NCBI GenBank assembly: GCA_039105265.1
Contig: JAPFFF010000001.1
Location: 2,790,001 to 2,854,000, forward strand
Direction: 5' to 3'
DNA length: 64,000 nucleotides
Source: Tritrichomonas musculus
Taxonomy: Eukaryota > Parabasalia > Tritrichomonadida > Tritrichomonadidae
In this document: piece after piece, positions 1-10,600 of the stretch
Layout: each line of letters opens with the position of its first letter
Position numbering within the stretch: position 1 is the first letter of the stretch
Position numbers and translations under genes: made by a program
Notes under the pieces: model-generated
What the model was told of the DNA's origin: nothing
The model's database searches: none
The model's input: only the letters and a program-made list of their open reading frames with translations

Positions 1-77
1 CTTATTTTTGCATCAAAATTTCAATTAATTTGTGAGAGTCATTTAAATATCAATTTCAAAAGAAAAATACTGCAATT

Positions 78-3000
78 ATGGTATTAATTCTCTGTATTTT
101 GGTTCAAAACATTTTTTCGTCCGTCGAATGCACTGATGATCGACTTTTTTTTCAAGAAGGTACTACAATTATTACTGAAGAAGATAATATAAAATGTAAA
201 AAATATTCAGGACAATTGATTATTCCAGATTCAATAATTATTATTAAGGAGAGATCATTTTATGAATTTTCAGGATTAATAGGGAATTTAAATATACCTT
301 CTAGTGTAAAATTTATAGGTCAAAAAGCTTTTTATAAATGCGATAATTTGGAAAGAATAATATTTAATAAAGGAATAGTTACCATTTCGGATAACGCTTT
401 TAGTTTTTGTTCAGGTCTCAAGGGAGATTTAAATATTCCTGATTCGGTGACCTATTTAGGAAATGGAACTTTTTCAGACTGTTGTAATTTGAATGGCAAG
501 TTACATATATCCAATAAATTAACTCATATTCCAGATTTCACTTTTTTTAATTGTTCACAATTAAGTCAATTGCAAATGCATGATTCCATTCGAATTATTG
601 GGGATTGGGCCTTTTATAATTGTTCTGGACTCAAAGGAAGCCTTACTTTACCAAATTCTCTTAAATCACTTGGTATTGGTTCATTTTGGGGCTGCAGTGG
701 ATTTGATGGCCAATTATTTTTCAATTGTTCATTAACAAAAATAAGTGACTATGCATTTTATGATTGCCATAACTTCAAAGGAAGCTTAAATCTTCCTCCA
801 ACAATCAGAATGATTGGTTCAAAAGCATTTTTCAATTGTTATGGCTTTGATGGTGAATTGAATCTAACAAACAATATTGAATCAATTGGTGACGATGTTT
901 TTCGTAATTGTAGAGGTTTCATTGGAAATTTAATTATTCCTGATTCAGTAGGATTACTTGGTAATTCTTCCTTTTATGGATGTTCTGGATTCAATGGAAT
1001 TCTGAAAATTTCAAGCAATCTTGCCAAGATTGTTGATGAAGTTTTCTATAATTGCTCTGGATTTATTGGAGATTTGATTATACCAGAATCAATTAGATCA
1101 ATTGGGACTTATTCATTTCATAACTGTTATGGATTCAATGGTTCTTTAATATTATCGAAAAAATTGACAATAATTGATGAATTTTCATTCTTTAACTGCA
1201 GTGGATTTACAGGTTCATTTAATCTAGATAAAACTTCTATGAATACAATTGGAAAATATGCGTTTTGTAACTGTTCTCAAATGACTGGAAATTTGCATAT
1301 TCCTGATACAGTTACTTCTATTGGAGATGCTGCTTTTTTAAATTGTATCGGATTTAATGGAACATTAAGAATATCAGAAAATATGGTTAAAATTCTTGAT
1401 GATGTATTCAATAATTGCAAATGCTTAATTGGTACATTAATTCTACCAAAAAGTATTATATCAATTAGTAGTGGTTCTTTTTACAGTTGCTCTGGTTTTA
1501 CTGGAAATCTTGAAATACATGATTCCATCATTTCAATAGGAGAAAATTCATTCTCTTATTGTTCAGGGCTTAAAGGAAACTTAATTATTTCAAATAGTGT
1601 TGCATCAATCGGCGAAAATGCTTTTTTAGGATGTTCTGGATTTGACGGGTGCTTAATTTTATCAGAATCATTGACATCCATAAAAGAACGTACATTTAAA
1701 GGGTGTTACAATTTGAAAGGGGATTTGAAAATTCCTAATTCAGTTGAATCAATTGAGGTAGAAGCATTTAAAGATTGTTATGGTTTCTCGGGTTCATTGG
1801 ATCTGTATTCGATTACATCTATTGAAAAACTGGCTTTTTATGGCTGTTACGGTTTTGATGGTAATTTGAGGATTTCAGATAAAGTTAAAATATTAAAGAG
1901 ATATACTTTTTATAATTGTTCAGGCTTTAAAGGAAATTTAACTATTCCTGATTCTGTGATTTCAATTGGTGATAGTACTTTTGAAGGATGTTTTGGTTTT
2001 GATGAAAGATTAATAATTTCGAAGAATGTTATTTCAATAGGAATAAAAGCTTTTTATGGCTGTTTTAACTTCATTGATGATTTAACAATTCCATCAAATG
2101 TTAAAGTTATTGGTGATTACGCATTTTATCGATGCAATGGTTTTAAATCATTAAATCTGCCGAAAACAAGTTTGTTATCAATTTCAAAACCAACCTTTTC
2201 AAGATGTTCTGGGGTTGTTGGTTCGTTAATTATTCCTAGCTCAGTAACAATTATTGGTGACAGAGCATTTTATGGATGTTGGTCATTGGATGGGGATTTA
2301 ATTATTCCTGATTCTGTCATGTCAATTGGTGATGGAGCCTTTAGATATTGTTATAATATTAAATCTTTAAAAATATCAGAGAAAATAAATTCAATTAGTT
2401 CTAATTTGTTTTTAGATTGCTCTAGCCTTAAAGGAACAATAAAGATACCATACCAAGTAAATACAATCGGTGATAAATCGTTTTATAATTGTTCAAGTAT
2501 CTCTGGCTTGATAATGAATAATAATATTGATTCAATAGGTGATAAAACATTCTCTTTTTGCTCTCAATTATCTGGAACTTTAACAATACCAAGCTCAGTT
2601 AAATCAATTGGTGATTACACTTTTGAAGGATGTTCAAAATACACAAAGCTTATTATTAGTGAATCAATGATATCAATTGGACGTGGAGCTTTCATGGGAT
2701 GTTCAGGATTTACAGGAAGTTTAGAAATTCCAGAAAATGTTACATCTATTGGACGTGGTGCTTTTTGTTCGTGTTCAGGATTCAATGGATCACTAGTTAT
2801 TAAAGAAAAGTTAACATCTATTAGTGACAGTTTATTTGAAAATTGTTCAAATTTCAAATTTAATTTACCAATCCCTAAACGTGTTATATCTATTGGTGAC
2901 CGCTCATTTTTCGGATGCAAAGGCTTTACATCAATTGGAGATTTTCCGCAAACAGCATTATCAATAGGAGAAGAAGCTTTTTGTGGATGTTCTTCACTTA

Positions 3001-3788
3001 AATTTTTTTTACATTTTGAAAAAAATGTTAAAAAAATTGGAAAAAATGCTTTTTCAGGGTGTAAAATGTTAGAAGGCGAATTAATTTTATCAGTTAATTT
3101 GAAGTCAATTGGAGATGGAGCATTTTCAGGATGTTCTGGATTTATTGGAAGTTTAGTAATTCCAAACGATGTTGAATCAATTGGTGATGGAGCATTTTGT
3201 GGTTGTTCAGGATTTAATTCTGCATTAATATTAAATTCGAAATTAACATCGATAAGCAATAGTTTATTTGAAAATTGTTCAAGATTTCAAGGAACATTAT
3301 CAATACCAAAATCAGTAACATCAATAGGTGATAGAGCATTTTATAATTGCAAAGATTTTACTGGTTCACTTATAATTGAAAATAATGTGAAAACTATTGG
3401 TGAAAGTTCTTTTTATAACTGTATTGGATTAAATGAATTATTAAGTCTTCCTTCATCATTAATAAAAATTAGTGAGAATTCCTTCACAAATACAAGCTTT
3501 AATACATTTAGATTCAATGGAATAGAGATGCCTACATGTGACAATCCAATTGGTTTTCCAAACGGAACAATAGTTAATACTGTTTATAAATATAAAAGTT
3601 ATAATTTTTGTGGTTTCGATTTAATTCGAGATAAAAGAAAAGTTAATATAGGAATGATTGTTGGTATTGTTATTGCCGTTTTAGTGGTTATTATTGTTTC
3701 TATCGTTGTCGCAATCAAAGCAGTAAAGAAGGCAAAATCAAATAAAGATTCACTTATGCTTCCTATTAAATCAATAGATACACCATAA
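78..3788 (+). CDS. BspA-like leucine-rich-repeat surface protein
   Basis: This is a 1236-residue protein. Residues 1-18 form a hydrophobic signal peptide. Roughly fifty repeats of about 23 residues follow, with the pattern IP-S-V-SIGD-AFY-C-GF-G-L, which is the treponemal/BspA (LRR_5) type. A single hydrophobic segment lies at about 1191-1213, and the last 23 residues form a short basic cytoplasmic tail. This is the usual layout of trichomonad BspA-like surface proteins, which are thought to act in adhesion and are a very large family in T. vaginalis. The repeats are regular and the frame is open throughout, so the gene looks intact. The start is the first ATG, with TCATTT and TCAATTTC boxes about 20-40 bases upstream. 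The tail lacks an obvious NPxY sorting motif. The role is inferred from the family; no ligand can be read from the sequence. Confidence 0.93.
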   Translation: MVLILCILVQNIFSSVECTDDRLFFQEGTTIITEEDNIKCKKYSGQLIIPDSIIIIKERSFYEFSGLIGNLNIPSSVKFIGQKAFYKCDNLERIIFNKGIVTISDNAFSFCSGLKGDLNIPDSVTYLGNGTFSDCCNLNGKLHISNKLTHIPDFTFFNCSQLSQLQMHDSIRIIGDWAFYNCSGLKGSLTLPNSLKSLGIGSFWGCSGFDGQLFFNCSLTKISDYAFYDCHNFKGSLNLPPTIRMIGSKAFFNCYGFDGELNLTNNIESIGDDVFRNCRGFIGNLIIPDSVGLLGNSSFYGCSGFNGILKISSNLAKIVDEVFYNCSGFIGDLIIPESIRSIGTYSFHNCYGFNGSLILSKKLTIIDEFSFFNCSGFTGSFNLDKTSMNTIGKYAFCNCSQMTGNLHIPDTVTSIGDAAFLNCIGFNGTLRISENMVKILDDVFNNCKCLIGTLILPKSIISISSGSFYSCSGFTGNLEIHDSIISIGENSFSYCSGLKGNLIISNSVASIGENAFLGCSGFDGCLILSESLTSIKERTFKGCYNLKGDLKIPNSVESIEVEAFKDCYGFSGSLDLYSITSIEKLAFYGCYGFDGNLRISDKVKILKRYTFYNCSGFKGNLTIPDSVISIGDSTFEGCFGFDERLIISKNVISIGIKAFYGCFNFIDDLTIPSNVKVIGDYAFYRCNGFKSLNLPKTSLLSISKPTFSRCSGVVGSLIIPSSVTIIGDRAFYGCWSLDGDLIIPDSVMSIGDGAFRYCYNIKSLKISEKINSISSNLFLDCSSLKGTIKIPYQVNTIGDKSFYNCSSISGLIMNNNIDSIGDKTFSFCSQLSGTLTIPSSVKSIGDYTFEGCSKYTKLIISESMISIGRGAFMGCSGFTGSLEIPENVTSIGRGAFCSCSGFNGSLVIKEKLTSISDSLFENCSNFKFNLPIPKRVISIGDRSFFGCKGFTSIGDFPQTALSIGEEAFCGCSSLKFFLHFEKNVKKIGKNAFSGCKMLEGELILSVNLKSIGDGAFSGCSGFIGSLVIPNDVESIGDGAFCGCSGFNSALILNSKLTSISNSLFENCSRFQGTLSIPKSVTSIGDRAFYNCKDFTGSLIIENNVKTIGESSFYNCIGLNELLSLPSSLIKISENSFTNTSFNTFRFNGIEMPTCDNPIGFPNGTIVNTVYKYKSYNFCGFDLIRDKRKVNIGMIVGIVIAVLVVIIVSIVVAIKAVKKAKSNKDSLMLPIKSIDTP

Positions 3789-3802
3789 ATAATTATTATT
3801 CA

Positions 3803-3838
<36 letters not shown>

Positions 3839-4821
3839 AATATATTTTTTTACGTTTATTAAAATGAATTTTTTATATATGATATAAAGTATTCAAAGCA
3901 ATTATTCAAAAAGTTTTAACATGACCATTTATTATTTGAAAAAGTTACCTTTTTTTATATGCCGTAATTTCAACTCCATGCCCCGTAATTCCAATAATCG
4001 GCATAAACTATTTAAAAATAGGTTATGTCGCCGTAGTTTACAAAACCGCCTAAGGGTTAAAAATAAATAAAAAATTCAATAATCGATCTGGATATTTTTT
4101 TTTGCATCATAAAATTTATGACATAAATGATATAAGCATCTTTTTTTAATTCAAAATTGCATTAAGGTACAATTCTCATACGTTTCGTAACCGCAATTTT
4201 TTTTGACACATAAAGACATGTTAAATGAATATTTTGTTATAATTATTATAAATAAAAAAAAAAAAAAAAATAAAAAAAATAAAAAAGGGTGGCACTGGAT
4301 GGGCCAAAAAAAGAAAAATGGGTCAAAAAAAACGTAGTAATTAGGTCACCAAATATCCTCTCAATTTTTTTCAATTAATAACGATCAAATTCATTATTTC
4401 AATATATGAAATAAAGAATTATTTTGTAAAACAATCTTATTTAGTGAGTTTTTTGAATTTGTTTGAGGTTTAGGAAAAGACATTCTAAAATAATTATCTT
4501 TGCATGGTTTACTTTTCCACGTTGCGCTGGGATATAACTAAGAATTGTTTTATAAACTACTCTTATTTAGTTATTTTGTTGAGTTTATTTGTGTCTTTGG
4601 AAGAAATACTATAAAAAAATAAATTAACCTTTTTGGTCAAAAAATTTTCATCTTTATTGGTCAATAATAAAATTCTTATCATCAATGATATGAAGTATAC
4701 AAAAAATTGATAACATCATATAAGATCTCCAAATCCACTCGAAAAAACATGGCCTTTTTTTATTTTATTTTCTAATAAATAAAAAAATGAAGAACATATA
4801 AAAAAACTAAAAACTTTTGTC
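3789..4821. other. Intergenic AT-rich stretch
   Basis: No gene is seen. It holds a run of about 30 A at 3805-3834, a second A-rich run near 4253-4287, a one-ended MITE relic at 4162-4240, and a loosely duplicated segment of about 60 bases (4421-4483 and 4541-4603, both containing CTTATTTAGT). It ends at the left target-site duplication of the Polinton. Confidence 0.8.
4162..4240. repeat. Diverged one-ended relic of the 248-bp MITE
   Basis: It begins TTAAGGTACAA and then carries GTAACCGCAATTTTTTTTGAC and ACATGTTAAAT, matching the left end of the two MITEs at 31421 and 31827 with scattered differences. I find no matching right end nearby. It is probably an old, partly lost copy, since the two downstream copies are almost identical to each other. 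Confidence 0.65.
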
Positions 4822-4826
4822 GACTC
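4822..4826. repeat. Left target-site duplication of the Polinton (GACTC)
   Basis: GACTC lies directly before the left terminal repeat. The same five bases follow the right terminal repeat at 30331-30335. Polinton integrases make 5-6 bp duplications, so this fixes the element's ends. Confidence 0.93.
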
Positions 4827-5060
4827 AGTAGTATATACGAGTCGGTTTCCGCTGGGGCTGGCACCCACACCGTCAACACGAACTCGTCATAAAAGAAAAA
4901 GAAAAGAAAAGAAAAAGAAAAGAAAAGAAAAAAGAAAAAAAGAAAAAAATATTCTTGTTCTCACTACTGCTCCCCATCAATGAAACGGCACAGGTACCCC
5001 ACCCCACAACCGCCCATCTATGAAACGGCACAGGTACCTGCCCCGAGAATCTCGTACCTA
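4827..5060 (+). repeat. Polinton left terminal inverted repeat (234 bp)
   Basis: It matches the reverse complement of 30097-30330 over its whole length with one mismatch near its inner end. It starts AGTAGTATATACGAGTCGG and holds an A/G-only tract of about 65 bases. A short internal direct repeat, ATGAAACGGCACAGGTACC, occurs twice about 40 bases apart. Its inner edge supplies the stop codon of the leftmost gene. Confidence 0.97.
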
Positions 5061-7679
5061 TTTCTTCATATATATAGCATCGAAACAAATCATAGAACAG
5101 GTATCACAATCTAACTCAATATTATATATATCATAAGCACCAGAAGGTGGGTTAGCGTCTTTAAAGTATATTTCATCCAAATATGATTTTATTTGTTGAG
5201 GGTCAGACCATTCAGTTGATATAAATCTAATAAAATGTAGCTTTTGAGTCTTGTCCTTGAATATCAATAAGTACTCCCCATCTGGAACAGGTTCATTATC
5301 ACCTGTTGGATCATTATCTATATTATCAATAATTATGTGTTTCTCACTTGTAAAATAAGAGAATAGAAAATACCTATTATATTCATCAGTGACATCAGTA
5401 AATCCTGTATAATATGCTTTCCATTCCCCATCTGGGTCATTTTTCTCTTCTAATGCAGTTAACCTAGCTTCCATTGCTGCTATAGTATCTTTTAATGCGA
5501 TATTTTCACCCTCTAATGTCTCTATCCTACGTATAAGTACATCTAGACCTTCATTAGCTTCATCCACAGTAGGGTAATTATCAAACTCAGCCTCTAGCTC
5601 ATTGACCTTCTCAGCTAACAACTTGAAACAAGGCTTGAGTGAATCCCTAAACATATTGCTGATATCCATAGCACCACTTAATGTCAAGGTTCCAGTATCA
5701 GGGTTATCATTCTCATCAGTAAAAGGTAGTTCATCTAGTTGCTTATACTCTTCCTCACACCAGGTAATTATAGGTGTTATATCTTTGGTTATGCTTCTTG
5801 CTGTAGTACCTGACATGAAGTTAATGCTATTTCTAACCAAATCACTCATACCTTTGGTTGACTTATGCGAGAATAACCTTTTAAGGAATCCTCCACCTTT
5901 TATGGTAGGAAAGCTTATACCATCTGGAAATAGCTGCATACCAATAGAACCTATTGATCCAGCAGTACCTGCAACTCCAAAAGCTAATGCAGTCCATGAG
6001 ACTATACGCAAATTATCTACATCATCCTCCAGATGTTGAGTAACTTGTTCAGTCCTTGATACTCTACCTTTTAAGCTTTCCATAACAGTGTTCATTTCGT
6101 TAACATCATAGCTAATAACATCTACATTGTTGGTAACTAAGTTTAAATCACTCCTCATAGTAGTAATATTATCAGCAGTAATTATCTTAGAGGAGGTAAT
6201 ATTATAATCAGTATATAAGGTCGTTGCCCCATTAGGATTTGGGGATACTTCATAAAATTGCTGCTTAATGATATACTCGAATGGGTTAGTAGTTGAATCC
6301 CAATGAACCTCATCTATTGGGTCAACATATTCATCAGCTAAATATATCTTAATATCCCTTGAGTCATTAGTAGTCGAAGCTGCATATGTATATTCAAGCT
6401 TTTCACATGAATCAAGTACACCATGTAAGAACAACCATACCTTGTCTCCTCCATTGCCTTCTTTTCCAGTAGGTCGAACTGAGAACCTATTTGCATTTTT
6501 AGAACCTTCAAGGGTAATATCAAGGTAGAGTTCATCAATAGCACTAGTTTCTAATTTATTAGTCGCATTATTCATCTTATAGCACCTTATTGCTTCAATA
6601 TCATATCCATCTTTTGTACCTCCTTGACTTGTTTGATATCCTAGACCATATTTCGAAAAAGGTTCTATCTCCCCTGTCTTTAATTTTACAAAACAGTCTA
6701 TTTTACACTTACCTCCATGAATCATGTAATGTAGTATGTTATCAGGAGAGTAGTCATTAGGCTTATTAATCAGTTTCATGTTCCTCTCACTCCTCTTGAC
6801 TTGTATGTAGGTACCATCTTCACCATACTCATTCTCCTTATTTAATCCATTAACTAATCTACCATTGATATGACCTTGTATGTTATCACCTACCCATTTT
6901 GTACCATCCCATGATAAAAACCACTTATTACCAAAACAATACTCATTAAACCTAAACTCTAAGTCATTAGGTATAGTATATCCTGTATCTATGTTCCATT
7001 GAAGTAACCAATACTTCTTGTTATCTATCACAACCTGACTAGTTGATGTAGGCTTATATAAGTATAGTACATCGCTTTTACGTAAACTTAATGCATTATC
7101 AGCTTTTATTATAGAACACTTTATTGCCTTCTCTGTCTGTAAAGAATCAGTTATATATTCATTCATTATGCTCAACTCCCCATTCAGCCACAAGGTATAT
7201 GGGTTGAAGTCTAGTTTACTATCAAAAGCTATATTCATATATCCCATAATGGTACTATTATTTATACTGCATCCATTACTACTTTTAGTTATCAAAGGAG
7301 AATATACTTGACCATCCTTAACATATATGTAGAACTCCTTGACTAAATTACCACTTGTATCATATACTATATTTTTCCTCAAGACAACCTTAAATATATT
7401 AGTCTGGGTTTTTATTTCATTGAGCTTATTCATGAAGTCTTCAGGCAAATTAACAAACTTAAGGATATTGTAAGTTGTTGTTGAAGACTCAAATGATACA
7501 TACTGTATATTTTTATTTTTAATATCAACTTCTGGTAAACCTTCGACCTCATTAAATAAATGACCTGTCTGCACATAGTTATCTAAGTCACCCAAGGTTA
7601 ATAACTGGCTACCTTTTCGAGTAGCATCCCCTATCTTAAACTGTATATCTCCTTTAAATCTTGTAGTAGTATCACTCAT
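5058..7679 (-). CDS. Polinton fibre/adhesin-like protein, smaller paralogue
   Basis: This protein has 873 residues, reading from the ATG at 7679 (MSDTTTRFKGD). An upstream extension of the frame exists but lies inside the neighbouring gene. The middle (about residues 205-530) carries a segment clearly related to the 1755-residue neighbour: LYLYKP, then FRFNEYCFG, then SWDGTKWVGDN, then QQFYEVSPNPNG and TDYN-SSKII-ADN-TMRSDLN. After it come a glycine-rich hydrophobic stretch and a C-terminal coiled coil (LEGENIALKDTIAAMEARLTALEEK region). The size, the tandem placement and the coiled coil suggest a virion surface or fibre protein, but no known domain is recognised, so this role is inference. 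The stop codon lies in the terminal repeat. The start is 19 bases past the end of the neighbour. Confidence 0.85.
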   Translation of the reverse strand: MSDTTTRFKGDIQFKIGDATRKGSQLLTLGDLDNYVQTGHLFNEVEGLPEVDIKNKNIQYVSFESSTTTYNILKFVNLPEDFMNKLNEIKTQTNIFKVVLRKNIVYDTSGNLVKEFYIYVKDGQVYSPLITKSSNGCSINNSTIMGYMNIAFDSKLDFNPYTLWLNGELSIMNEYITDSLQTEKAIKCSIIKADNALSLRKSDVLYLYKPTSTSQVVIDNKKYWLLQWNIDTGYTIPNDLEFRFNEYCFGNKWFLSWDGTKWVGDNIQGHINGRLVNGLNKENEYGEDGTYIQVKRSERNMKLINKPNDYSPDNILHYMIHGGKCKIDCFVKLKTGEIEPFSKYGLGYQTSQGGTKDGYDIEAIRCYKMNNATNKLETSAIDELYLDITLEGSKNANRFSVRPTGKEGNGGDKVWLFLHGVLDSCEKLEYTYAASTTNDSRDIKIYLADEYVDPIDEVHWDSTTNPFEYIIKQQFYEVSPNPNGATTLYTDYNITSSKIITADNITTMRSDLNLVTNNVDVISYDVNEMNTVMESLKGRVSRTEQVTQHLEDDVDNLRIVSWTALAFGVAGTAGSIGSIGMQLFPDGISFPTIKGGGFLKRLFSHKSTKGMSDLVRNSINFMSGTTARSITKDITPIITWCEEEYKQLDELPFTDENDNPDTGTLTLSGAMDISNMFRDSLKPCFKLLAEKVNELEAEFDNYPTVDEANEGLDVLIRRIETLEGENIALKDTIAAMEARLTALEEKNDPDGEWKAYYTGFTDVTDEYNRYFLFSYFTSEKHIIIDNIDNDPTGDNEPVPDGEYLLIFKDKTQKLHFIRFISTEWSDPQQIKSYLDEIYFKDANPPSGAYDIYNIELDCDTCSMICFDAIYMKK

Positions 7680-7698
7680 TTTAGTTAAATAAAACTTC

Positions 7699-10600
7699 TC
7701 ATTCGATGTTAGCACATTTAGCTTCAAGTGCTGCAAGTCTTGCCTCAAGAGTATCAATATATGCATCCTTCTGGTCTATCATTTCCTTCACTTCTACTTT
7801 AGTAATATAAGCAGTCATATCTATATCTTCTAATGGATGTTTTGTACTTGACTTATTTTCAAGCTCTTTGATTTTCTCGCACATGAATGCTATTGTACCC
7901 TTTAAAGTATCGCGATATGTCTTTGCAATATTAATACATGTATCAAATGAAACCATCATCTTATCAGCATCCTTCATTGTTATTTCAAGTTCAGGTTCAT
8001 CATCTGTTTCTTCATGATATGCCCATGCAAGAATCTTTTCTAATACATCTTCCTCTGCTAATGTCTCTGGGTTATCATTACGACGGAACCAACTTGGAAT
8101 ATTAAATAATCCTATTCTATTTGCTACATATGCTTCTGCTGCTACTCCTGCTATAGCTGCTGCATCACCAGGATGATGTCTAACAAACTGCCATTGACCA
8201 TGTAAGAACCTTCTAGCAACATAACCTACTGCTCCCATAATAACCTGGGTAGTTGCACTTATAACACCATCTTGTTGGTACATTTCTATCACTCCATTCA
8301 CAATATTAATTACATGTAGTCTTCTTCTATCTATTGTAGCAACTACATTTCCATTATATAGTACTTGTGTTATTTCTTCACCAGTTGTTTCATCTAATGT
8401 GTCATTAAAAGCTAAAAGATTACCATGAGAATAAATATTATCCATTAGTTCTCCTCTTTGTTCATCACTCATTTGTTCTATCATTCTTGCTGTTATTGCT
8501 GGTGTTGTTCCTGGTACAGTCCAAGTATCTGTTGTGGCAACAAGGTCATAATGTTGATATCTAACTCCATTTGCATTAACTTCTATCTGTGAATTAATTC
8601 CAACAAATCGTACTTGACCTCCACTAATATTTGCTGTTGTTGGAGCTGAATAATCAATAGTAGCAACAATTGGATCAATAGTCTCTCCTCTATGATCAAT
8701 AATATTTATCCATGCTTCCATTGTTTGGTCATTCAAGTAAGGTTCTAATCCAATATCTCCATTTTGTACAAATGGTAAATTTAATCTGTCTTGCATAGAT
8801 AATTGTTCAATATCTCTCGCTGTGTATGTTGTTCCTTCCCATTCTATTGACCAATTATTATCAGTAGCTCTATGTATTCTATCTGTCATCTCAATATCAG
8901 CTGGTCTTATTAGAGTCCTTCGTTGAAATACATTATTATGGATAATGAGTTGGTCATTATAAAACAAATCATACACATTAAACCACTCTCTTCCATGATA
9001 TTGGATACGTAAGATATCAGGATGACTAGCAACTAATGCATTTCGTTCTTCTCTTGTCATATCTGCAATATCTTCTAAGGTATACTGGATTCCAGATATA
9101 TTGATAACAGGAACTTGATTCCTAAGTGCAATCGTAGTTGAAGCTGTATTTGTCATTGTAGTCTGTGGTACAGTTATATCTGTTCGAATCTCATCTGTTT
9201 CATCTGTAACAACCTGTGGCTGAACTTCTCTATGAGTTCTCTCTAATGATTGCTCAGTGGTTGTGATAGTATTTGTTGCATTATCAGTATCATTATCAGT
9301 TATTGTAATCGAGGATGAATTAATATTTAATGTTTCAGTTCCATTTGTATCTGGTCTATTCCTAAAGAAGTGTAAGACATTCGAACCAAGTGTAGCAATA
9401 GCATTTCCTAACTGAGTCAGTGCATGTGTTGTCGAAAGGACAACCTGTGTAGCTGAGAATGTTGAAATAGCTCCAGCAACAGGATTTTGAACAGTTGTTG
9501 TTATTGGTAAAAATCTTTCCATAGTCATCTTATCAGCCTTCAAATCAACATTCACCAAAAACTTACCTTGAAAGCCACTACCTCCATCACCTGGATAACC
9601 ACCACCACCACCACCACCTCCTCCACCATTTCCTCCTGGACCTGCTGGGAAAGGTCTTGTTTGATATGTATTAATAGTTACAGAGTTATTGGACATATTT
9701 AATGTTGAAAGGGCACTTGCAATACAAACTGTTGATGCTAAAATATTTAATATACTATTCGCAACTGCTACACCTTGTTTAATACTATCAGTATATTCAT
9801 TATACATGGCTTGAATTCTCATTTGTTCAACTAGATTATCAACTGTCTGTTTCAATAAAGCATAATCATAGGCTAATATATCTGTGATTCCACCAACAAC
9901 ATTTAAATCTCGACGCATAGTCATGATATTATCAGCCCATATAATCTTTGATGAATAAATATTATAATCTGTCGATATGGTAGTGCATTTTCTTGGGTCT
10001 GGCTCTACTTCATAAAATTGTTGTTGAATAATTATATCGAATGGATTAACTTTCACATCAAAATCAAATAATTCTTTCTCTATATATATTCGAATGTTCT
10101 TATGATTAAATCCTTCAATGATTTTAATGGAATGCCTTTTTTCTCGATGATAATTAAATGATTCGAGACAAGGATTTGACCCATAGGTATGCATAACACC
10201 TGAATTAATACAATGAGTAGGATGACAATCCCATTTTAATTCAGTTATATTTCCATTAATATTTAGGTCAGCATAAACATATAATCCATCATCTGCATTT
10301 AATCCACTTGGCGCATCAACATACATTCTAGCTTGTTCATATTTATATCCATCTTGAGTTAAAGTACCTGAACCACTTGAATCAAAAGTTGCAGTTATTC
10401 CTTCACTTAGTATGGTTCCATCTTTCTTAACAACCCTCCAATTGGTAAGATAATCTTTCAAGATATGAGCATAATTATCATCATCAGTTAAATCTTCCTT
10501 TATTGTTCCTTTTATCCATCTCCCAATTCTTTCGTTATGTTTGATTGTTAAAGCAGGCGCACCGTTATTTGTGTTCATGAACGATATCTTTTCTGTACAC

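Noticed and set aside
2615-3259. 214-residue antisense frame in the LRR gene
   Set aside because: It is a shadow of the regular LRR codons on the plus strand; the sense gene is far better supported.
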